Source: Simplicispira suum
Lineage (GTDB): Bacteria > Pseudomonadota > Gammaproteobacteria > Burkholderiales > Burkholderiaceae_C
Reading direction: 5' to 3'
Assembly: GCF_003008595.1 (NCBI RefSeq)
Contig: NZ_CP027669.1
Location: 3,038,001-3,102,000, forward strand
Length of the DNA: 64,000 nt
Every line of letters starts with the position of its first letter. Positions within the stretch are counted from its first letter, which is position 1. The translations under genes were made by a program, and so were the position numbers. The notes under the pieces are model-generated. The model did no database searches. It was given only the letters and a program-made list of their open reading frames with translations, and was not told the DNA's origin. Shown here in pieces: positions 19,561 to 27,569 of this stretch.

Positions 19561-20694
19561 TCAGCCGCGGAAATAGCGCGCCGGGATGAACGGCATGGCG
19601 CTGACCTGCATCGGCACCGGCTTGCCGCGCACCATGGCAAACAGTTGGGAACCGGGCGCTGCGTAGTCGGGACCGACATAGGCCATGGCAATGGGCTGGT
19701 TCAGCATGGGACTCAGCAGGCCGCTGCTGACCTGGCCAATTGGCTGGCCGTCCATGTTTTCAAGCACCGCCGGTTCGCGCACCGGCACGCGCTCGGTGGC
19801 GATCAGGCCGACGCGCTTGCGGGTGAGCAGCGTCGGATCGTCGATTTGCGCCAGTACCGTCTCAGCACCGGGGAAGCCGCCGGCGCGCGCGCCACCGGTG
19901 CGCCGCACTTTCTGGATGGCCCAGTTCAGGCCCGCTTCACTGGGCGTGGTGGTGGTGTCGAGGTCGTTGCCATAGAGGCACAGGCCGGCCTCCAGCCGCA
20001 GCGAATTGCGTGCGCCCAGGCCAATCGGAGCAATCTCTGGCTGGGCCAGCAGAGCGCGGGCCAGGGCCTCGGCCTCGCGCGCGGGGACCGAAATTTCAAA
20101 CCCGTCTTCCCCGGTGTAGCCGCTGCGCGTGACGAAGCAGTCGGTGCCAGCAATGGAGTAGTTGCCACCGGTCATGAAGACAAGCTGCTCAATGCCGGGC
20201 GCCAACCGCGCCAGCGCCGCAGCCGCCTGCGGGCCTTGCAGGGCGAGCAGGGCGCGCTCCGGCAGGGGCTGCACGGTGCAGCGCTGGCCAATGTGTGCAG
20301 TGATGTGGGCGATGTCGGCGTCCTTGCAGGCGCCGTTGACGATGACGAACAGGCTCTCGTCGCTTTCCTTGAAAAACATCAGGTCGTCGAGGATGCCGCC
20401 CTCCGGGTTCAGCAGCAGACCGTAGCGCTGTTTGCCCACGGCCAGGCCGATGACGTCCACGGGAATCAGTGTTTCAAAGGCAGCTGCAGCGTCGGCCCCG
20501 GTGAGGCGCAACTGGCCCATGTGCGAGACGTCAAACAGACCCGCCGCCGTGCGCGTGTGACGGTGCTCGGCCATCAGGCCAGCCGGGTACTGCACCGGCA
20601 TGGAGTAGCCGGCAAACGGCACCATGCGCGCGCCAAGCTCCAGGTGCAGGGCGTGGAGCGGTGTGGTCTTGAGGTCGGTGGCAGCAGCGGTCAT
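19561..20694 (-). CDS. gcvT: Aminomethyltransferase (glycine cleavage T protein)
   Basis: GcvT transfers the methylene group from lipoyl-GcvH to tetrahydrofolate and releases ammonia. Family text includes HLELGARMVPFAGYSMPVQY, GLFDVSHMGQLRLTG, SGYTGEDGFEI and GLGARNSLRLEAGLCLYGNDL. The protein is 377 residues from the ATG chosen here. The frame stays open a further 59 codons upstream, but that stretch is the glycine riboswitch and is not coding, so the shorter start is correct. It is the first gene of gcvT-gcvH-gcvP. Confidence 0.95.
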   Translation of the reverse strand: MTAAATDLKTTPLHALHLELGARMVPFAGYSMPVQYPAGLMAEHRHTRTAAGLFDVSHMGQLRLTGADAAAAFETLIPVDVIGLAVGKQRYGLLLNPEGGILDDLMFFKESDESLFVIVNGACKDADIAHITAHIGQRCTVQPLPERALLALQGPQAAAALARLAPGIEQLVFMTGGNYSIAGTDCFVTRSGYTGEDGFEISVPAREAEALARALLAQPEIAPIGLGARNSLRLEAGLCLYGNDLDTTTTPSEAGLNWAIQKVRRTGGARAGGFPGAETVLAQIDDPTLLTRKRVGLIATERVPVREPAVLENMDGQPIGQVSSGLLSPMLNQPIAMAYVGPDYAAPGSQLFAMVRGKPVPMQVSAMPFIPARYFRG

Positions 20695-20751
20695 GAAAGG
20701 ACTCTTTAGGCAAATACGGGCCGTGGCCGTAGCCACGGAATTTGCCCTGCT

Positions 20752-20966
20752 GTCCGCTTTACCTGAGAGATTCACCGCGCTGCCCTGGCTGGCCGTGCGG
20801 TTTGCTCCTTCGGTGGACCGGCGCTGCGCTGCGCAGCGTGCGGCCTCTCTCCAGCAAGGAAACGCCCGCATCGCTGCGGGCGGCTGCCAGTCCTTTTGCC
20901 TGAGCGTTCGGTGAACCTGCGCCTTCGGCGGCGTCGCAGCCCCGCTTTGGGGTGGACGCTCTCTCC
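20752..20966 (-). promoter_or_regulatory. Tandem glycine riboswitch upstream of gcvT
   Basis: Two glycine aptamers in series are read on the minus strand. The first (20890-20966) has GGAGAGAGCG, a CACCGAACGCTCAGG core and the end CAAAAGGAC. The second (20752-20852) has GGAGAGAGG, CACCGAAGGAGCAAACCG and CTCTCAGGTAAAGCGGAC. This is the conserved two-aptamer architecture known to control gcv operons, generally switching expression on when glycine is abundant. About 57 bases separate the second aptamer from the gcvT ATG, enough for a short expression platform. Confidence 0.93.
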
Positions 20967-21006
20967 TGACCCCTGGAATTCTAAAGCAGCCGCGCAGCGT
21001 CCGGCA

Positions 21007-22284
21007 TCACTTCGCGTAGACCAGATCGCGCAGCCACAGCGAAAGCTCGGGCACGTAGGTGATGACCATGAGACAGGCCATGATGACCAGCACGAACGGC
21101 ATCAAATGGCCCACGATGCGATCGAGCGAGATGCGGGCCACCGCGCAAGCCGCAAACAGGTTCACGCCAAAGGGCGGCGTGATCATGCCCATGGCCAGGT
21201 TCACCACCATCACCAGACCAAAGTGCACCGGATCCACACCAAAGTGCGCGGCCACCGGAGCCAGGATGGGAGCGAGCACGATGATGGCGGCGCTGGTTTC
21301 AATGAACATGCCAATGAAAAACAGCGCTGCATTCACGCCCAGCAGAAAATACGCGGGCGACTTGAGCACGCCTTCAAGCCAGTGGCCAATGGCTTCGGGC
21401 ACGCCAGCGCGCGTGATGAGGAAGGCAAACAGCCCCGCGTTGGCAATGATGAACATGATCACCGCCGACGAAATCGCCGAGCGGCGCAGCACGGCAGCCA
21501 GGCTTTTTATGCCAATCTCGCGGTAGATCACCACGCCCACCAGCAGCGCGTAGAACACCGCCACGGCCGAGGCCTCGGTGGGCGTGAACACACCGCCATA
21601 GATGCCGCCCAGGATGATGATCGGCATCAGCAGCGCCCAGCCCGCCTGCAGTGTGGCGCGCCCGACGGGCAATCGCCCCTCGCCATCGTTCTTGCCCCAG
21701 CCTTTCCACTTGCAGTACAGCCAGACAAAGAGCATCAGCGTGCCAGCAATCAGCACTCCGGGGCCGAAGCCGGCGATGAACAGCTCGCCAATCGATACCT
21801 CGGCGCTGACACCGTACAGGATGAGCGGAATCGATGGTGGAATCACCACGCCCAGTTCGGCTGCAGTGGCCTGCAAGGATGCCGCGTAGGTGACCGGATA
21901 GCCGTGCTTGACCAGGGCTGGCACCAGGATCGCGCCAATCGCAAAAGTGGTGGCCACCGAAGAGCCGGAGACGGCGGCAAAGATCATGCAGGTGAGCACG
22001 CAGGTCATGGGCAGGCCGCCCTGCACCCCGCCCACCAGGCTCTTGGCAAACTCCACCAGCCGGCGCGAGATGCCGCCGGCCTCCATAAGGTTGCCCGCGA
22101 GGATGAAGAACGGAATGGCGGCGAGCGGGAACTTGTTGATGGCGCCAAACATTTCCTTGACGGAAATGAGCATGTGCGCATGCGAGGCTTGAATGCCCAG
22201 AATCGACGCCAACCCGATCGACACGGCCACCGAAATGGTGAGTGCGAAGCACAGCACCATGGTGGAGATCATCACCACGCTCAT
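21007..22284 (-). CDS. dctM: TRAP transporter large membrane subunit
   Basis: A 425-residue, multi-pass (about 11-12 segments) permease of the DctM family, the sodium-coupled translocating subunit of a TRAP carboxylate uptake system. Characteristic segments are IPFFILAGNLMEAGGISRRLVEF, TAAELGVVIPPSIPLILYG, TPTEASAVAVFYALLVG and NLAMGMITPPFGVNLF. Its ATG overlaps the dctQ stop by four bases (ATGA), so translation is coupled. The true start is the ATG at the overlap even though the frame is open another 118 codons upstream through dctQ. The substrate is not evident. Confidence 0.93.
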   Translation of the reverse strand: MSVVMISTMVLCFALTISVAVSIGLASILGIQASHAHMLISVKEMFGAINKFPLAAIPFFILAGNLMEAGGISRRLVEFAKSLVGGVQGGLPMTCVLTCMIFAAVSGSSVATTFAIGAILVPALVKHGYPVTYAASLQATAAELGVVIPPSIPLILYGVSAEVSIGELFIAGFGPGVLIAGTLMLFVWLYCKWKGWGKNDGEGRLPVGRATLQAGWALLMPIIILGGIYGGVFTPTEASAVAVFYALLVGVVIYREIGIKSLAAVLRRSAISSAVIMFIIANAGLFAFLITRAGVPEAIGHWLEGVLKSPAYFLLGVNAALFFIGMFIETSAAIIVLAPILAPVAAHFGVDPVHFGLVMVVNLAMGMITPPFGVNLFAACAVARISLDRIVGHLMPFVLVIMACLMVITYVPELSLWLRDLVYAK

Positions 22285-22793
22285 TGCGCCGTCTCCAGTT
22301 CCATGCGGCGGGGGTCGATCAGGTTGCCAATAATCCCGATCGCACTGAATACCGCACCGACGGGCATGGCGATGTAGGCCCAGAACATGGAGAGCGATTC
22401 CAGCCCCGCCATGGTCTGAACGCGGCCGCGCACCGAGTAGTCCCAGCCCCACCAGACGATGATGGCCATGAGCGTGAGTGCAGCCAGCGCAACCACCCAG
22501 TCGAGCACGCGCCGCACGCGCGGCCCGCTCCAGCGGTAGAGCACATCCACGCTCACCATGGCGCCCTGGCGGAAGGCGCAGGGAATGGCGAGGAACACCA
22601 TCCAGATCAGCGAGAAGCGGATCAGCACCTCGGTCCACTCTGCTGGCTGCTCGAGCACAAAACGCATGATGATCTGGAACATGCCGAGCGACGCCGACAC
22701 CGCCAGCATGGCGCAGGCGCCCCAGAGGGCAAGCGCCGTGGTCCAGCGTTCAAGGGTGAGAAAAGCGTTTTTCATGGTTGCAGCCGCACGCAT
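22281..22793 (-). CDS. dctQ: TRAP transporter small membrane subunit
   Basis: A 170-residue DctQ-family protein with four predicted membrane segments, including LALWGACAMLAVSASLGMFQ, WMVFLAIPCAFRQGAMVSVD and WVVALAALTLMAIIVWWG. DctQ pairs with DctM in the membrane complex. It lies between dctP and dctM. A terminator-like hairpin separates it from dctP, so the membrane subunits are probably made in smaller amounts than the binding protein. Confidence 0.92.
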   Translation of the reverse strand: MRAAATMKNAFLTLERWTTALALWGACAMLAVSASLGMFQIIMRFVLEQPAEWTEVLIRFSLIWMVFLAIPCAFRQGAMVSVDVLYRWSGPRVRRVLDWVVALAALTLMAIIVWWGWDYSVRGRVQTMAGLESLSMFWAYIAMPVGAVFSAIGIIGNLIDPRRMELETAQ

Positions 22794-22816
22794 GCGCAGC
22801 GGTGCAAAAGTTTGAA

Positions 22817-22848
22817 TAAAAAAGCCCGCCAGGGCAGATCTGGCGGGC
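22817..22848 (-). terminator. Intra-operon terminator between dctP and dctQ
   Basis: A perfect 9-bp stem GCCCGCCAG / CTGGCGGGC with a 7-base loop, followed on the minus strand by six Ts. It sits between dctP and dctQ and would let most transcripts end after dctP, giving excess binding protein over permease. Confidence 0.85.
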
Positions 22849-22876
22849 GTGAGTAGCTACAAAAAATGAAGCAAAC

Positions 22877-23848
22877 TTATTTGTAGTTGCGGATTTTGTC
22901 GAGATTGTCCTTGCCAAACTGCTTCTCGAACTGCGCTTCGACCGGTGCCAGCGCAGCGACGAACTGGGCCTTGTCGATGTTGTCGATCACGGTCATGCCT
23001 TTGGCGCGCAGGTCGGCCACGCCCTTGGCATCGTCTTCGTCCACGCGAGCGCGGTTGGCCTTGGCGCCTTCCTTGGCGGCGTCCAGGAACGCCTGCTTGT
23101 CGGCCGCAGACAGTTTGTCAAAAGACGCCTTGTTCATCAGAAAGATGCAGGGCGAATAGACATGGCCGGTGAGTGTGAGGTGCTTTTGCACCTGGTCGAA
23201 CTTGGCAGAAATGATGACCGAAAGGGGATTCTCCTGACCATCGACCGTGCCTTGCTGCAGCGCGGTAAACACCTCGGGAAATGCCATCGGCGTGGTGATG
23301 ATGCCAAAGCCCTTGTACGCAGCAATGTGCACCGGGTTTTCCATGGTGCGCATCTTCAGGCCCTTGAGGTCTTCGGGTACCTTCACGTCGCGTTTGCTGT
23401 TGGTCATGTGGCGAAAGCCGTTCTCGGCCCATGCCAGCGCCTTGAACCCCTTGCTGTCGAACTTGGTCAGCATCTCTTGACCGATCGGGCCGTCCAGCAC
23501 CGCGCGGGCGTGGGCTTTGTCGCGGAACAGGAAGGGCACATCGAAAATTTTTGCCTCGGGAACGAAATTGGGCACCGGCCCGGTGGAGCTGAAGGCGAGC
23601 TCTTGGGTACCCAATTGCACCGACTCGATGGACTCGCGCTCGCCGCCCAGGGCACCGTTGTAGAAGGTTTGTACCTTGTAGCGCCCGCCGGTGCGTTTTT
23701 CTACCTCTTTGGCAAAGACATCAATGGCCACGCCTTGGTGTGAGTTCTGCGCGGTAGAGATGCTGATACGCATGGTGGTTTGCGCGCTTGCGCCGGCCAT
23801 CAGACCGAATGCGAAGCCCAAGCCGAGGACGAGTTTGTTCAATTGCAT
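22877..23848 (-). CDS. dctP: TRAP transporter solute-binding protein
   Basis: A 323-residue DctP-type periplasmic binding protein. Residues 1-22 are a signal peptide (KLVLGLGFAFGLMAGASAQ). The mature part begins TTMRISISTAQNSHQGVAIDVFAKEVEKRTGGRYKV in family style (partial quotes TTMRISIS, FAKEVEKRTGG), and the conserved GLKMRTMENPVH carries the ligand-carboxylate Arg. FPEVFTALQQGTVDGQENP is the usual second signature. The chosen ATG begins the signal peptide; a further in-frame start ten codons upstream is less likely. It is the first gene of dctPQM, divergent from an Lrp-type regulator, which suggests amino- or keto-acid substrates, though that is inference. Confidence 0.93.
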   Translation of the reverse strand: MQLNKLVLGLGFAFGLMAGASAQTTMRISISTAQNSHQGVAIDVFAKEVEKRTGGRYKVQTFYNGALGGERESIESVQLGTQELAFSSTGPVPNFVPEAKIFDVPFLFRDKAHARAVLDGPIGQEMLTKFDSKGFKALAWAENGFRHMTNSKRDVKVPEDLKGLKMRTMENPVHIAAYKGFGIITTPMAFPEVFTALQQGTVDGQENPLSVIISAKFDQVQKHLTLTGHVYSPCIFLMNKASFDKLSAADKQAFLDAAKEGAKANRARVDEDDAKGVADLRAKGMTVIDNIDKAQFVAALAPVEAQFEKQFGKDNLDKIRNYK

Positions 23849-24204
23849 GGTGGTTCCTGAGAGGGGATGGGGTGGCACGGGCGGCAGAGCCTTTGCGTGC
23901 AGTCAGCTCGGGAAATTATGGGGAGGTCGCTGGTACGGAACTATCCGGGTTTGTGCGGTGCCGTAGGCCTGCCAACCACACATGCAGATCAGGGTTATGC
24001 CAGCGGCGTGCACACACCATGCGCTGTTGTGCCAAGCGCTCCGGTCTGGCGGTAACCAGCCGGAGCCTTGTCATTTTGTGCGCTCCGGTAAGAGCGCCTT
24101 GATGGGATAAGTGTGCCCGATCAGGTCTGGATGGATTTTCTGTGTTTGGAGAAGGTAGAAGGTTTTACAGAAAAATATTCTGTAATTTCTAAAAATCCAG
24201 AATA
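23849..24204. other. Divergent intergenic region between dctP and lrp-like gene
   Basis: The 356 bases hold no convincing coding sequence. The half nearest the regulator is AT-rich and contains an inverted repeat (described separately) that is the likely regulator operator. An imperfect GC-rich dyad (GCGCTCCGGTCTGG and CCAGCCGGAGC) lies around 24037-24068. The dctP promoter must lie here but I could not place its -35 and -10 with confidence. Confidence 0.6.
24165..24185. promoter_or_regulatory. Candidate Lrp/AsnC operator
   Basis: An 8-bp inverted repeat, TTACAGAA and TTCTGTAA, separated by five A/T bases, ends 19 bases before the lrp-like ATG. Lrp-family proteins bind such AT-rich dyads, often autoregulating. 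Its position would also let the protein act on the divergent dctPQM operon. Confidence 0.6.
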
Positions 24205-24672
24205 ATGAACTTCATGGATCGACTTGACAGAAAAATTCTCTCCGTCCTGCAGGCGAACGCCCGCGCCAGCCTGCAGGAAATTGGCCTGGCCGTGGGACTG
24301 AGTCCCTCGCCGTGCTGGGGCCGCATCAAGAAGATGGAAGAGGCCGGTGTGATCGAAGGCTACACCGTGCGCATCAACCCGCAGGCGCTCGACCTGGCAG
24401 ATACGGTGCTGGTGCAGGTCACGCTCGACAGCCATTCCGACAACACGCTGGAGAAGTTTGGCGAAACGCTGGCCAGCATTCCCGAGGTGATCGAGGCGCA
24501 CCTGGTTTCGGGCGACTACGACTACCTGTTGCGGGTGGTGGTGAAGGACACACGCGACTACGAGCGCCTGCTGCGCGAAAAACTCTACAAGATCAAGGGC
24601 ATCCGCCACAGCCGTTCCAGCTTCGTGCTGCGCACGCTGAAAAAGGCCGATTTGCCGCTGAATATTTCATAA
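24205..24672 (+). CDS. Lrp/AsnC family transcriptional regulator
   Basis: A 155-residue feast/famine regulator. Residues about 5-60 form the winged helix-turn-helix (LDRKILSVLQANARASLQEIGLAVGLSPSPCWGRIKKMEE), and the rest is the RAM effector domain (VLVQVTLDSHSDNTLEKFGETLASIPEVIEAHLVSGDYDYLL, quoted in part as SGDYDYLLRVVVKD). The length is normal. A second ATG three codons in (MDRLDRK) is an alternative start. It is divergent from dctPQM and has a candidate operator directly upstream. The effector is probably an amino acid or keto acid by family, not shown by sequence. Confidence 0.92.
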   Translation: MNFMDRLDRKILSVLQANARASLQEIGLAVGLSPSPCWGRIKKMEEAGVIEGYTVRINPQALDLADTVLVQVTLDSHSDNTLEKFGETLASIPEVIEAHLVSGDYDYLLRVVVKDTRDYERLLREKLYKIKGIRHSRSSFVLRTLKKADLPLNIS

Positions 24673-24694
24673 AAAAGGCCTGCAGCGCAGGCCC
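24671..24694 (-). terminator. Terminator behind the ETF-QO gene
   Basis: A 7-bp stem GGCCTGC / GCAGGCC with a three-base loop is followed on the minus strand by six Ts. It ends the leftward transcript of the ETF-ubiquinone oxidoreductase and overlaps the lrp-like stop region, so it may also help the convergent transcript. Confidence 0.8.
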
Positions 24695-24696
24695 AT

Positions 24697-24722
24697 CAAT
24701 CGTTGACAGCTATCAAACTTGA
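24697..24722 (-). repeat. Partial dispersed repeat, copy 10
   Basis: Only the right-hand part of the unit is present. On the minus strand, directly behind the ETF-QO stop, it reads TCAAGTTTGATAGCTGTC, matching the AGCTAT/GATAG portion of the other copies. The TAGCGCTTA palindrome is missing. Confidence 0.4.
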
Positions 24723-26429
24723 TTACATGCCCGAGTAGTTCGGGCCGCCGCCGCCTTCGGGCGGAATCCAGACGATGTTCTGCGTCGGGTCCTTGATGTC
24801 GCAGGTCTTGCAGTGCACGCAGTTCTGCGCGTTGATCTGCAGCCGCTGTGCATTGCCACCCTTGGCCTCGTCCGGCACGAACTCATAGACACCGGCCGGA
24901 CAGTAGCGTTGCTCGGGGCCAGCGTACTTCGCCAGGTTGATGGCCACCGGCACGCTGGCGTCCTTGAGCGTCAGGTGCGCCGGCTGGTTCTCGGCGTGGT
25001 TGGTGTTGCTGATGAACACGCTGGAGAGCCGGTCGAAGGTGAGCTTGCCGTCGGGCTTGGGGTAGACGATGGGCTTGCACTCGGCGGCGGGTTTGAGGCT
25101 GGCGTAGTCGGGCTTGTCGCGGTGCAGTGTCCAGGGAATGTTGCCCTTGAGCACGAACTGCTCGATGCCGTTCATCAGCGTGGCAGTGGTCAGCCCCTTC
25201 TTGAACCAGGCCTTGAAGTTGCGTGCCTTGTTCAGCTCGGTGTAGAGCCAGCTTGCCTCGAACGCCTTGGGGTAGGCGGTCAACTCGTCGTGCTGGCGCC
25301 CGGCGGCAATGGCGTCGAAAGCAGCTTCGGCTGCCAGCATGCCGGTCTTGATGGCAGCGTGGCTGCCCTTGATGCGGCTGACGTTCATGTAGCCGGCCTC
25401 GCAGCCGACCATCGCGCCACCGGGAAACACGGTTTTCGGCAGGCTGAGCAATCCACCGGCCGTCACAGCGCGAGCGCCGTAGCCAATGCGCTTGCCCGGC
25501 TTGATGCCCTTGGATTCGTCGCCTTCCAGGTACCAGCGGATGTTGGGGTGCGTCTTCCAGCGCTGGAATTCCTCAAACGGGCTCAGGTAGGGGTTGCTGT
25601 AATCGAGCCCGGTGATGAAGCCGAGCGACACGGTGTTGTTCTCGGCGTGGTACAGAAAGGCGCCGCCATAGGTGTCGGCATCCATCGGCCAGCCGGCAGT
25701 GTGCAGTACGAAGCCGGGCTGGTGGCGCGCCGGGTCGATTTCCCAGACCTCTTTTACGCCCAGGCCATAGGCTTGCGGGTCGCAATCGGCATCAAGCTTG
25801 AAGCGCGCGATCAGCTGGCGTCCCAGGCTGCCGCGTGCGCCTTCGGCGAACACCGTGTATTTGCCAAGAAGCTCCATGCCGAGCTGGAACTCACCTGTGA
25901 GTTCGTGGTCCTTGCCCACACCCATGTTGCCGGTGGCCACACCCTTGACGCTGCCATTGTCGTTGTAGAGCACTTCGGCGGCGGCAAAGCCAGGGAAAAT
26001 TTCCACGCCCAGCGCTTCGGCCTGCTCGGACAGCCAGCGCGTGACGTTGCCCAGGCTGACGATGTAGTTGCCGTGGTTTTGAAAGCACTGCGGCAGCACA
26101 AAGTTCGGCGTGCGGAACGACGACTTTTCGCCCAGGAACACCATGGCGTCGTCGGTGACGGGCTGGTTGAGCGGGGCGCCGAGTTCCTTCCAGTTGGGAA
26201 TCAGCTCGGTCAGGGCCTTGGGGTCCATGATGGCCCCCGAAAGAATATGGGCGCCGGGCTCGGAGCCTTTCTCAAGCACCACCACCGAAATTTCTTTCTC
26301 GTGCTGCGCAGCAAGCTGCTTGAGCCGGATCGCGGTCGACAGGCCGGCCGGCCCGCCGCCGACGATCACCACGTCGTATTCCATGGATTCTCGGGGGCCG
26401 TGGGCGCTGAGGATTTCTTCGTTGGTCAT
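24723..26429 (-). CDS. Electron transfer flavoprotein-ubiquinone oxidoreductase
   Basis: ETF-QO takes electrons from reduced electron transfer flavoprotein and passes them to ubiquinone at the inner membrane. The FAD-binding motif is VVIVGGGPAGLSTAIRL near residue 20. The C-terminal 4Fe-4S module contains YCPAGVYEF and NCVHCKTCDIKDPTQNI with its cysteine ligands. The central membrane-associated region LLSLPKTVFPGGAMVGCEAGYMN is typical. The 568 residues fit the family. A TTG three codons upstream is also in frame, but the ATG (MTNEEIL) is preferred. Etf subunit genes are not in the window. Its neighbour, a short-chain dehydrogenase, suggests fatty or branched-chain acyl-CoA oxidation. Confidence 0.96.
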   Translation of the reverse strand: MTNEEILSAHGPRESMEYDVVIVGGGPAGLSTAIRLKQLAAQHEKEISVVVLEKGSEPGAHILSGAIMDPKALTELIPNWKELGAPLNQPVTDDAMVFLGEKSSFRTPNFVLPQCFQNHGNYIVSLGNVTRWLSEQAEALGVEIFPGFAAAEVLYNDNGSVKGVATGNMGVGKDHELTGEFQLGMELLGKYTVFAEGARGSLGRQLIARFKLDADCDPQAYGLGVKEVWEIDPARHQPGFVLHTAGWPMDADTYGGAFLYHAENNTVSLGFITGLDYSNPYLSPFEEFQRWKTHPNIRWYLEGDESKGIKPGKRIGYGARAVTAGGLLSLPKTVFPGGAMVGCEAGYMNVSRIKGSHAAIKTGMLAAEAAFDAIAAGRQHDELTAYPKAFEASWLYTELNKARNFKAWFKKGLTTATLMNGIEQFVLKGNIPWTLHRDKPDYASLKPAAECKPIVYPKPDGKLTFDRLSSVFISNTNHAENQPAHLTLKDASVPVAINLAKYAGPEQRYCPAGVYEFVPDEAKGGNAQRLQINAQNCVHCKTCDIKDPTQNIVWIPPEGGGGPNYSGM

Positions 26430-26531
26430 GGCGTGCAACTATGCGTTTGATAATGAACGGATTCTCGGGCCCCCGCCAAGCTGGCGGCTGTCCGGCATGC
26501 GACCGATTGTATTCAACGGTTCATCATAATC

Positions 26532-26543
26532 GAACGATCGTTC
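26532..26543. promoter_or_regulatory. Candidate TetR-type operator upstream of the dehydrogenase gene
   Basis: A perfect 12-bp palindrome, GAACGATCGTTC, lies 28 bases before the short-chain dehydrogenase ATG in an AT-rich stretch. Palindromes of this type are bound by TetR regulators of fatty acid degradation in proteobacteria. No TetR gene is in the window, so the regulator would be encoded elsewhere. Confidence 0.5.
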
Positions 26544-26571
26544 TATTTTGAATTTTTCAAGGAGTGAATAA

Positions 26572-27354
26572 ATGGCCTACAGCATCGACCTTTCTGGCCG
26601 CGTGGCGTTCGTGACGGGCGCGTCCAGCGGTCTGGGCGCGCAGTTTGCGCGCACCCTGGCGCGCGCCGGCGCGGGCGTGGTGCTCGCCAGCCGGCGCGTG
26701 GAAAAACTCAAGGAGCTGCGCGCGCGCATCGAGGGCGAGGGGGGCGACGCGCACGTGGTCGAGCTGGATGTGACGGACCACGATTCCATCAAATCTGCTG
26801 TAGCGCACGCCGAGACCGAGATGGGTTCGATCGACATCCTGGTCAACAACTCGGGCGTTTCGACCACGCAGCGCCTGCAGGATGTGACACCCCAGGATTT
26901 CGACTTCATCTTCGACACCAATGTCAAAGGCGCCTTTTTTGTGGCGCAGGAAGTGGGCAAGCGCATGCTGGCACGCTCGCGTGGCGCAGCGCCCGGCAGT
27001 TTCACTGGGGGGCGCATCATCAACATTGCGTCGATGGCGGGCCTCAAGGTGCTGCCGCAAATTGGTGCCTACTGCATGAGCAAGGCCGCCGTGGTGCAGA
27101 TGACCAAAGCCATGGCGCTCGAATGGGGGCGCTTCGGCATCAACACCAACGCCCTTTGCCCTGGCTACATCGACACCGAAATCAATCACGATCACTGGCG
27201 CACTGAGCAGGGCCAAAAACTCATTGCCATGCTGCCGCGCAAACGCGTGGGGCAGCCGCAGGACCTGGACGCGCTGATCGTCATGCTGGCCAGCGACCAG
27301 AGCCATTTTGTGAATGGCGCGGTGATTGCGGCCGACGATGGCTTTGGCGTTTAG
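26572..27354 (+). CDS. Short-chain dehydrogenase/reductase
   Basis: A classical SDR of 260 residues. The cofactor motif is TGASSGLG at 15-22, followed by NNSG near 92 and the catalytic Ser154, Tyr167 and Lys171 (YCMSK). The Arg41-Arg42 pair after the second strand (LASRR) favours NADP(H). Close relatives are annotated as 3-hydroxyacyl-CoA or 3-oxoacyl-ACP reductases, but the substrate is not certain. An AAGGAG ribosome binding site lies seven bases before the ATG. An upstream palindrome suggests TetR-type control. The hot-dog thioesterase downstream on the same strand would fit acyl-CoA metabolism. Confidence 0.9.
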   Translation: MAYSIDLSGRVAFVTGASSGLGAQFARTLARAGAGVVLASRRVEKLKELRARIEGEGGDAHVVELDVTDHDSIKSAVAHAETEMGSIDILVNNSGVSTTQRLQDVTPQDFDFIFDTNVKGAFFVAQEVGKRMLARSRGAAPGSFTGGRIINIASMAGLKVLPQIGAYCMSKAAVVQMTKAMALEWGRFGINTNALCPGYIDTEINHDHWRTEQGQKLIAMLPRKRVGQPQDLDALIVMLASDQSHFVNGAVIAADDGFGV

Positions 27355-27399
27355 ATTCCCCTGCGTCGCATCGCGCCTTCGTGCAACTGCCGGAGGCAG

Positions 27400-27520
27400 C
27401 AGCTCATCAGGGCCGTCCAAGCCTGCGCAGGCAGGCTTGGAGCCGCGGCCTTCAGCCCCCTGAGGGGGACGCCTGCGGTGGACCGGCGGAGCCAGATCCA
27501 CGGTGGCACTGGTAGGAACC
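27400..27520. repeat. GC-rich intergenic palindromic repeat
   Basis: The stretch between the dehydrogenase and thioesterase genes contains a perfect dyad AAGCCTGC / GCAGGCTT, the palindrome CCCCCTGAGGGGG, and CCGGCGGAGCCAGATCCACGG facing CCACCGCAGG. These blocks are the same style as the one beside yajQ. No open frame or T-run terminator is apparent. Confidence 0.55.
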
Positions 27521-27569
27521 CCGCCGCCGCTTAGCTCATCTTTTTCATCATTTTCAATTGTTGCTTCCC

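Noticed and set aside
20695..20871. N-terminal extension of gcvT
   Set aside because: The frame is open but the sequence is the glycine riboswitch; GcvT proteins begin at the later ATG.
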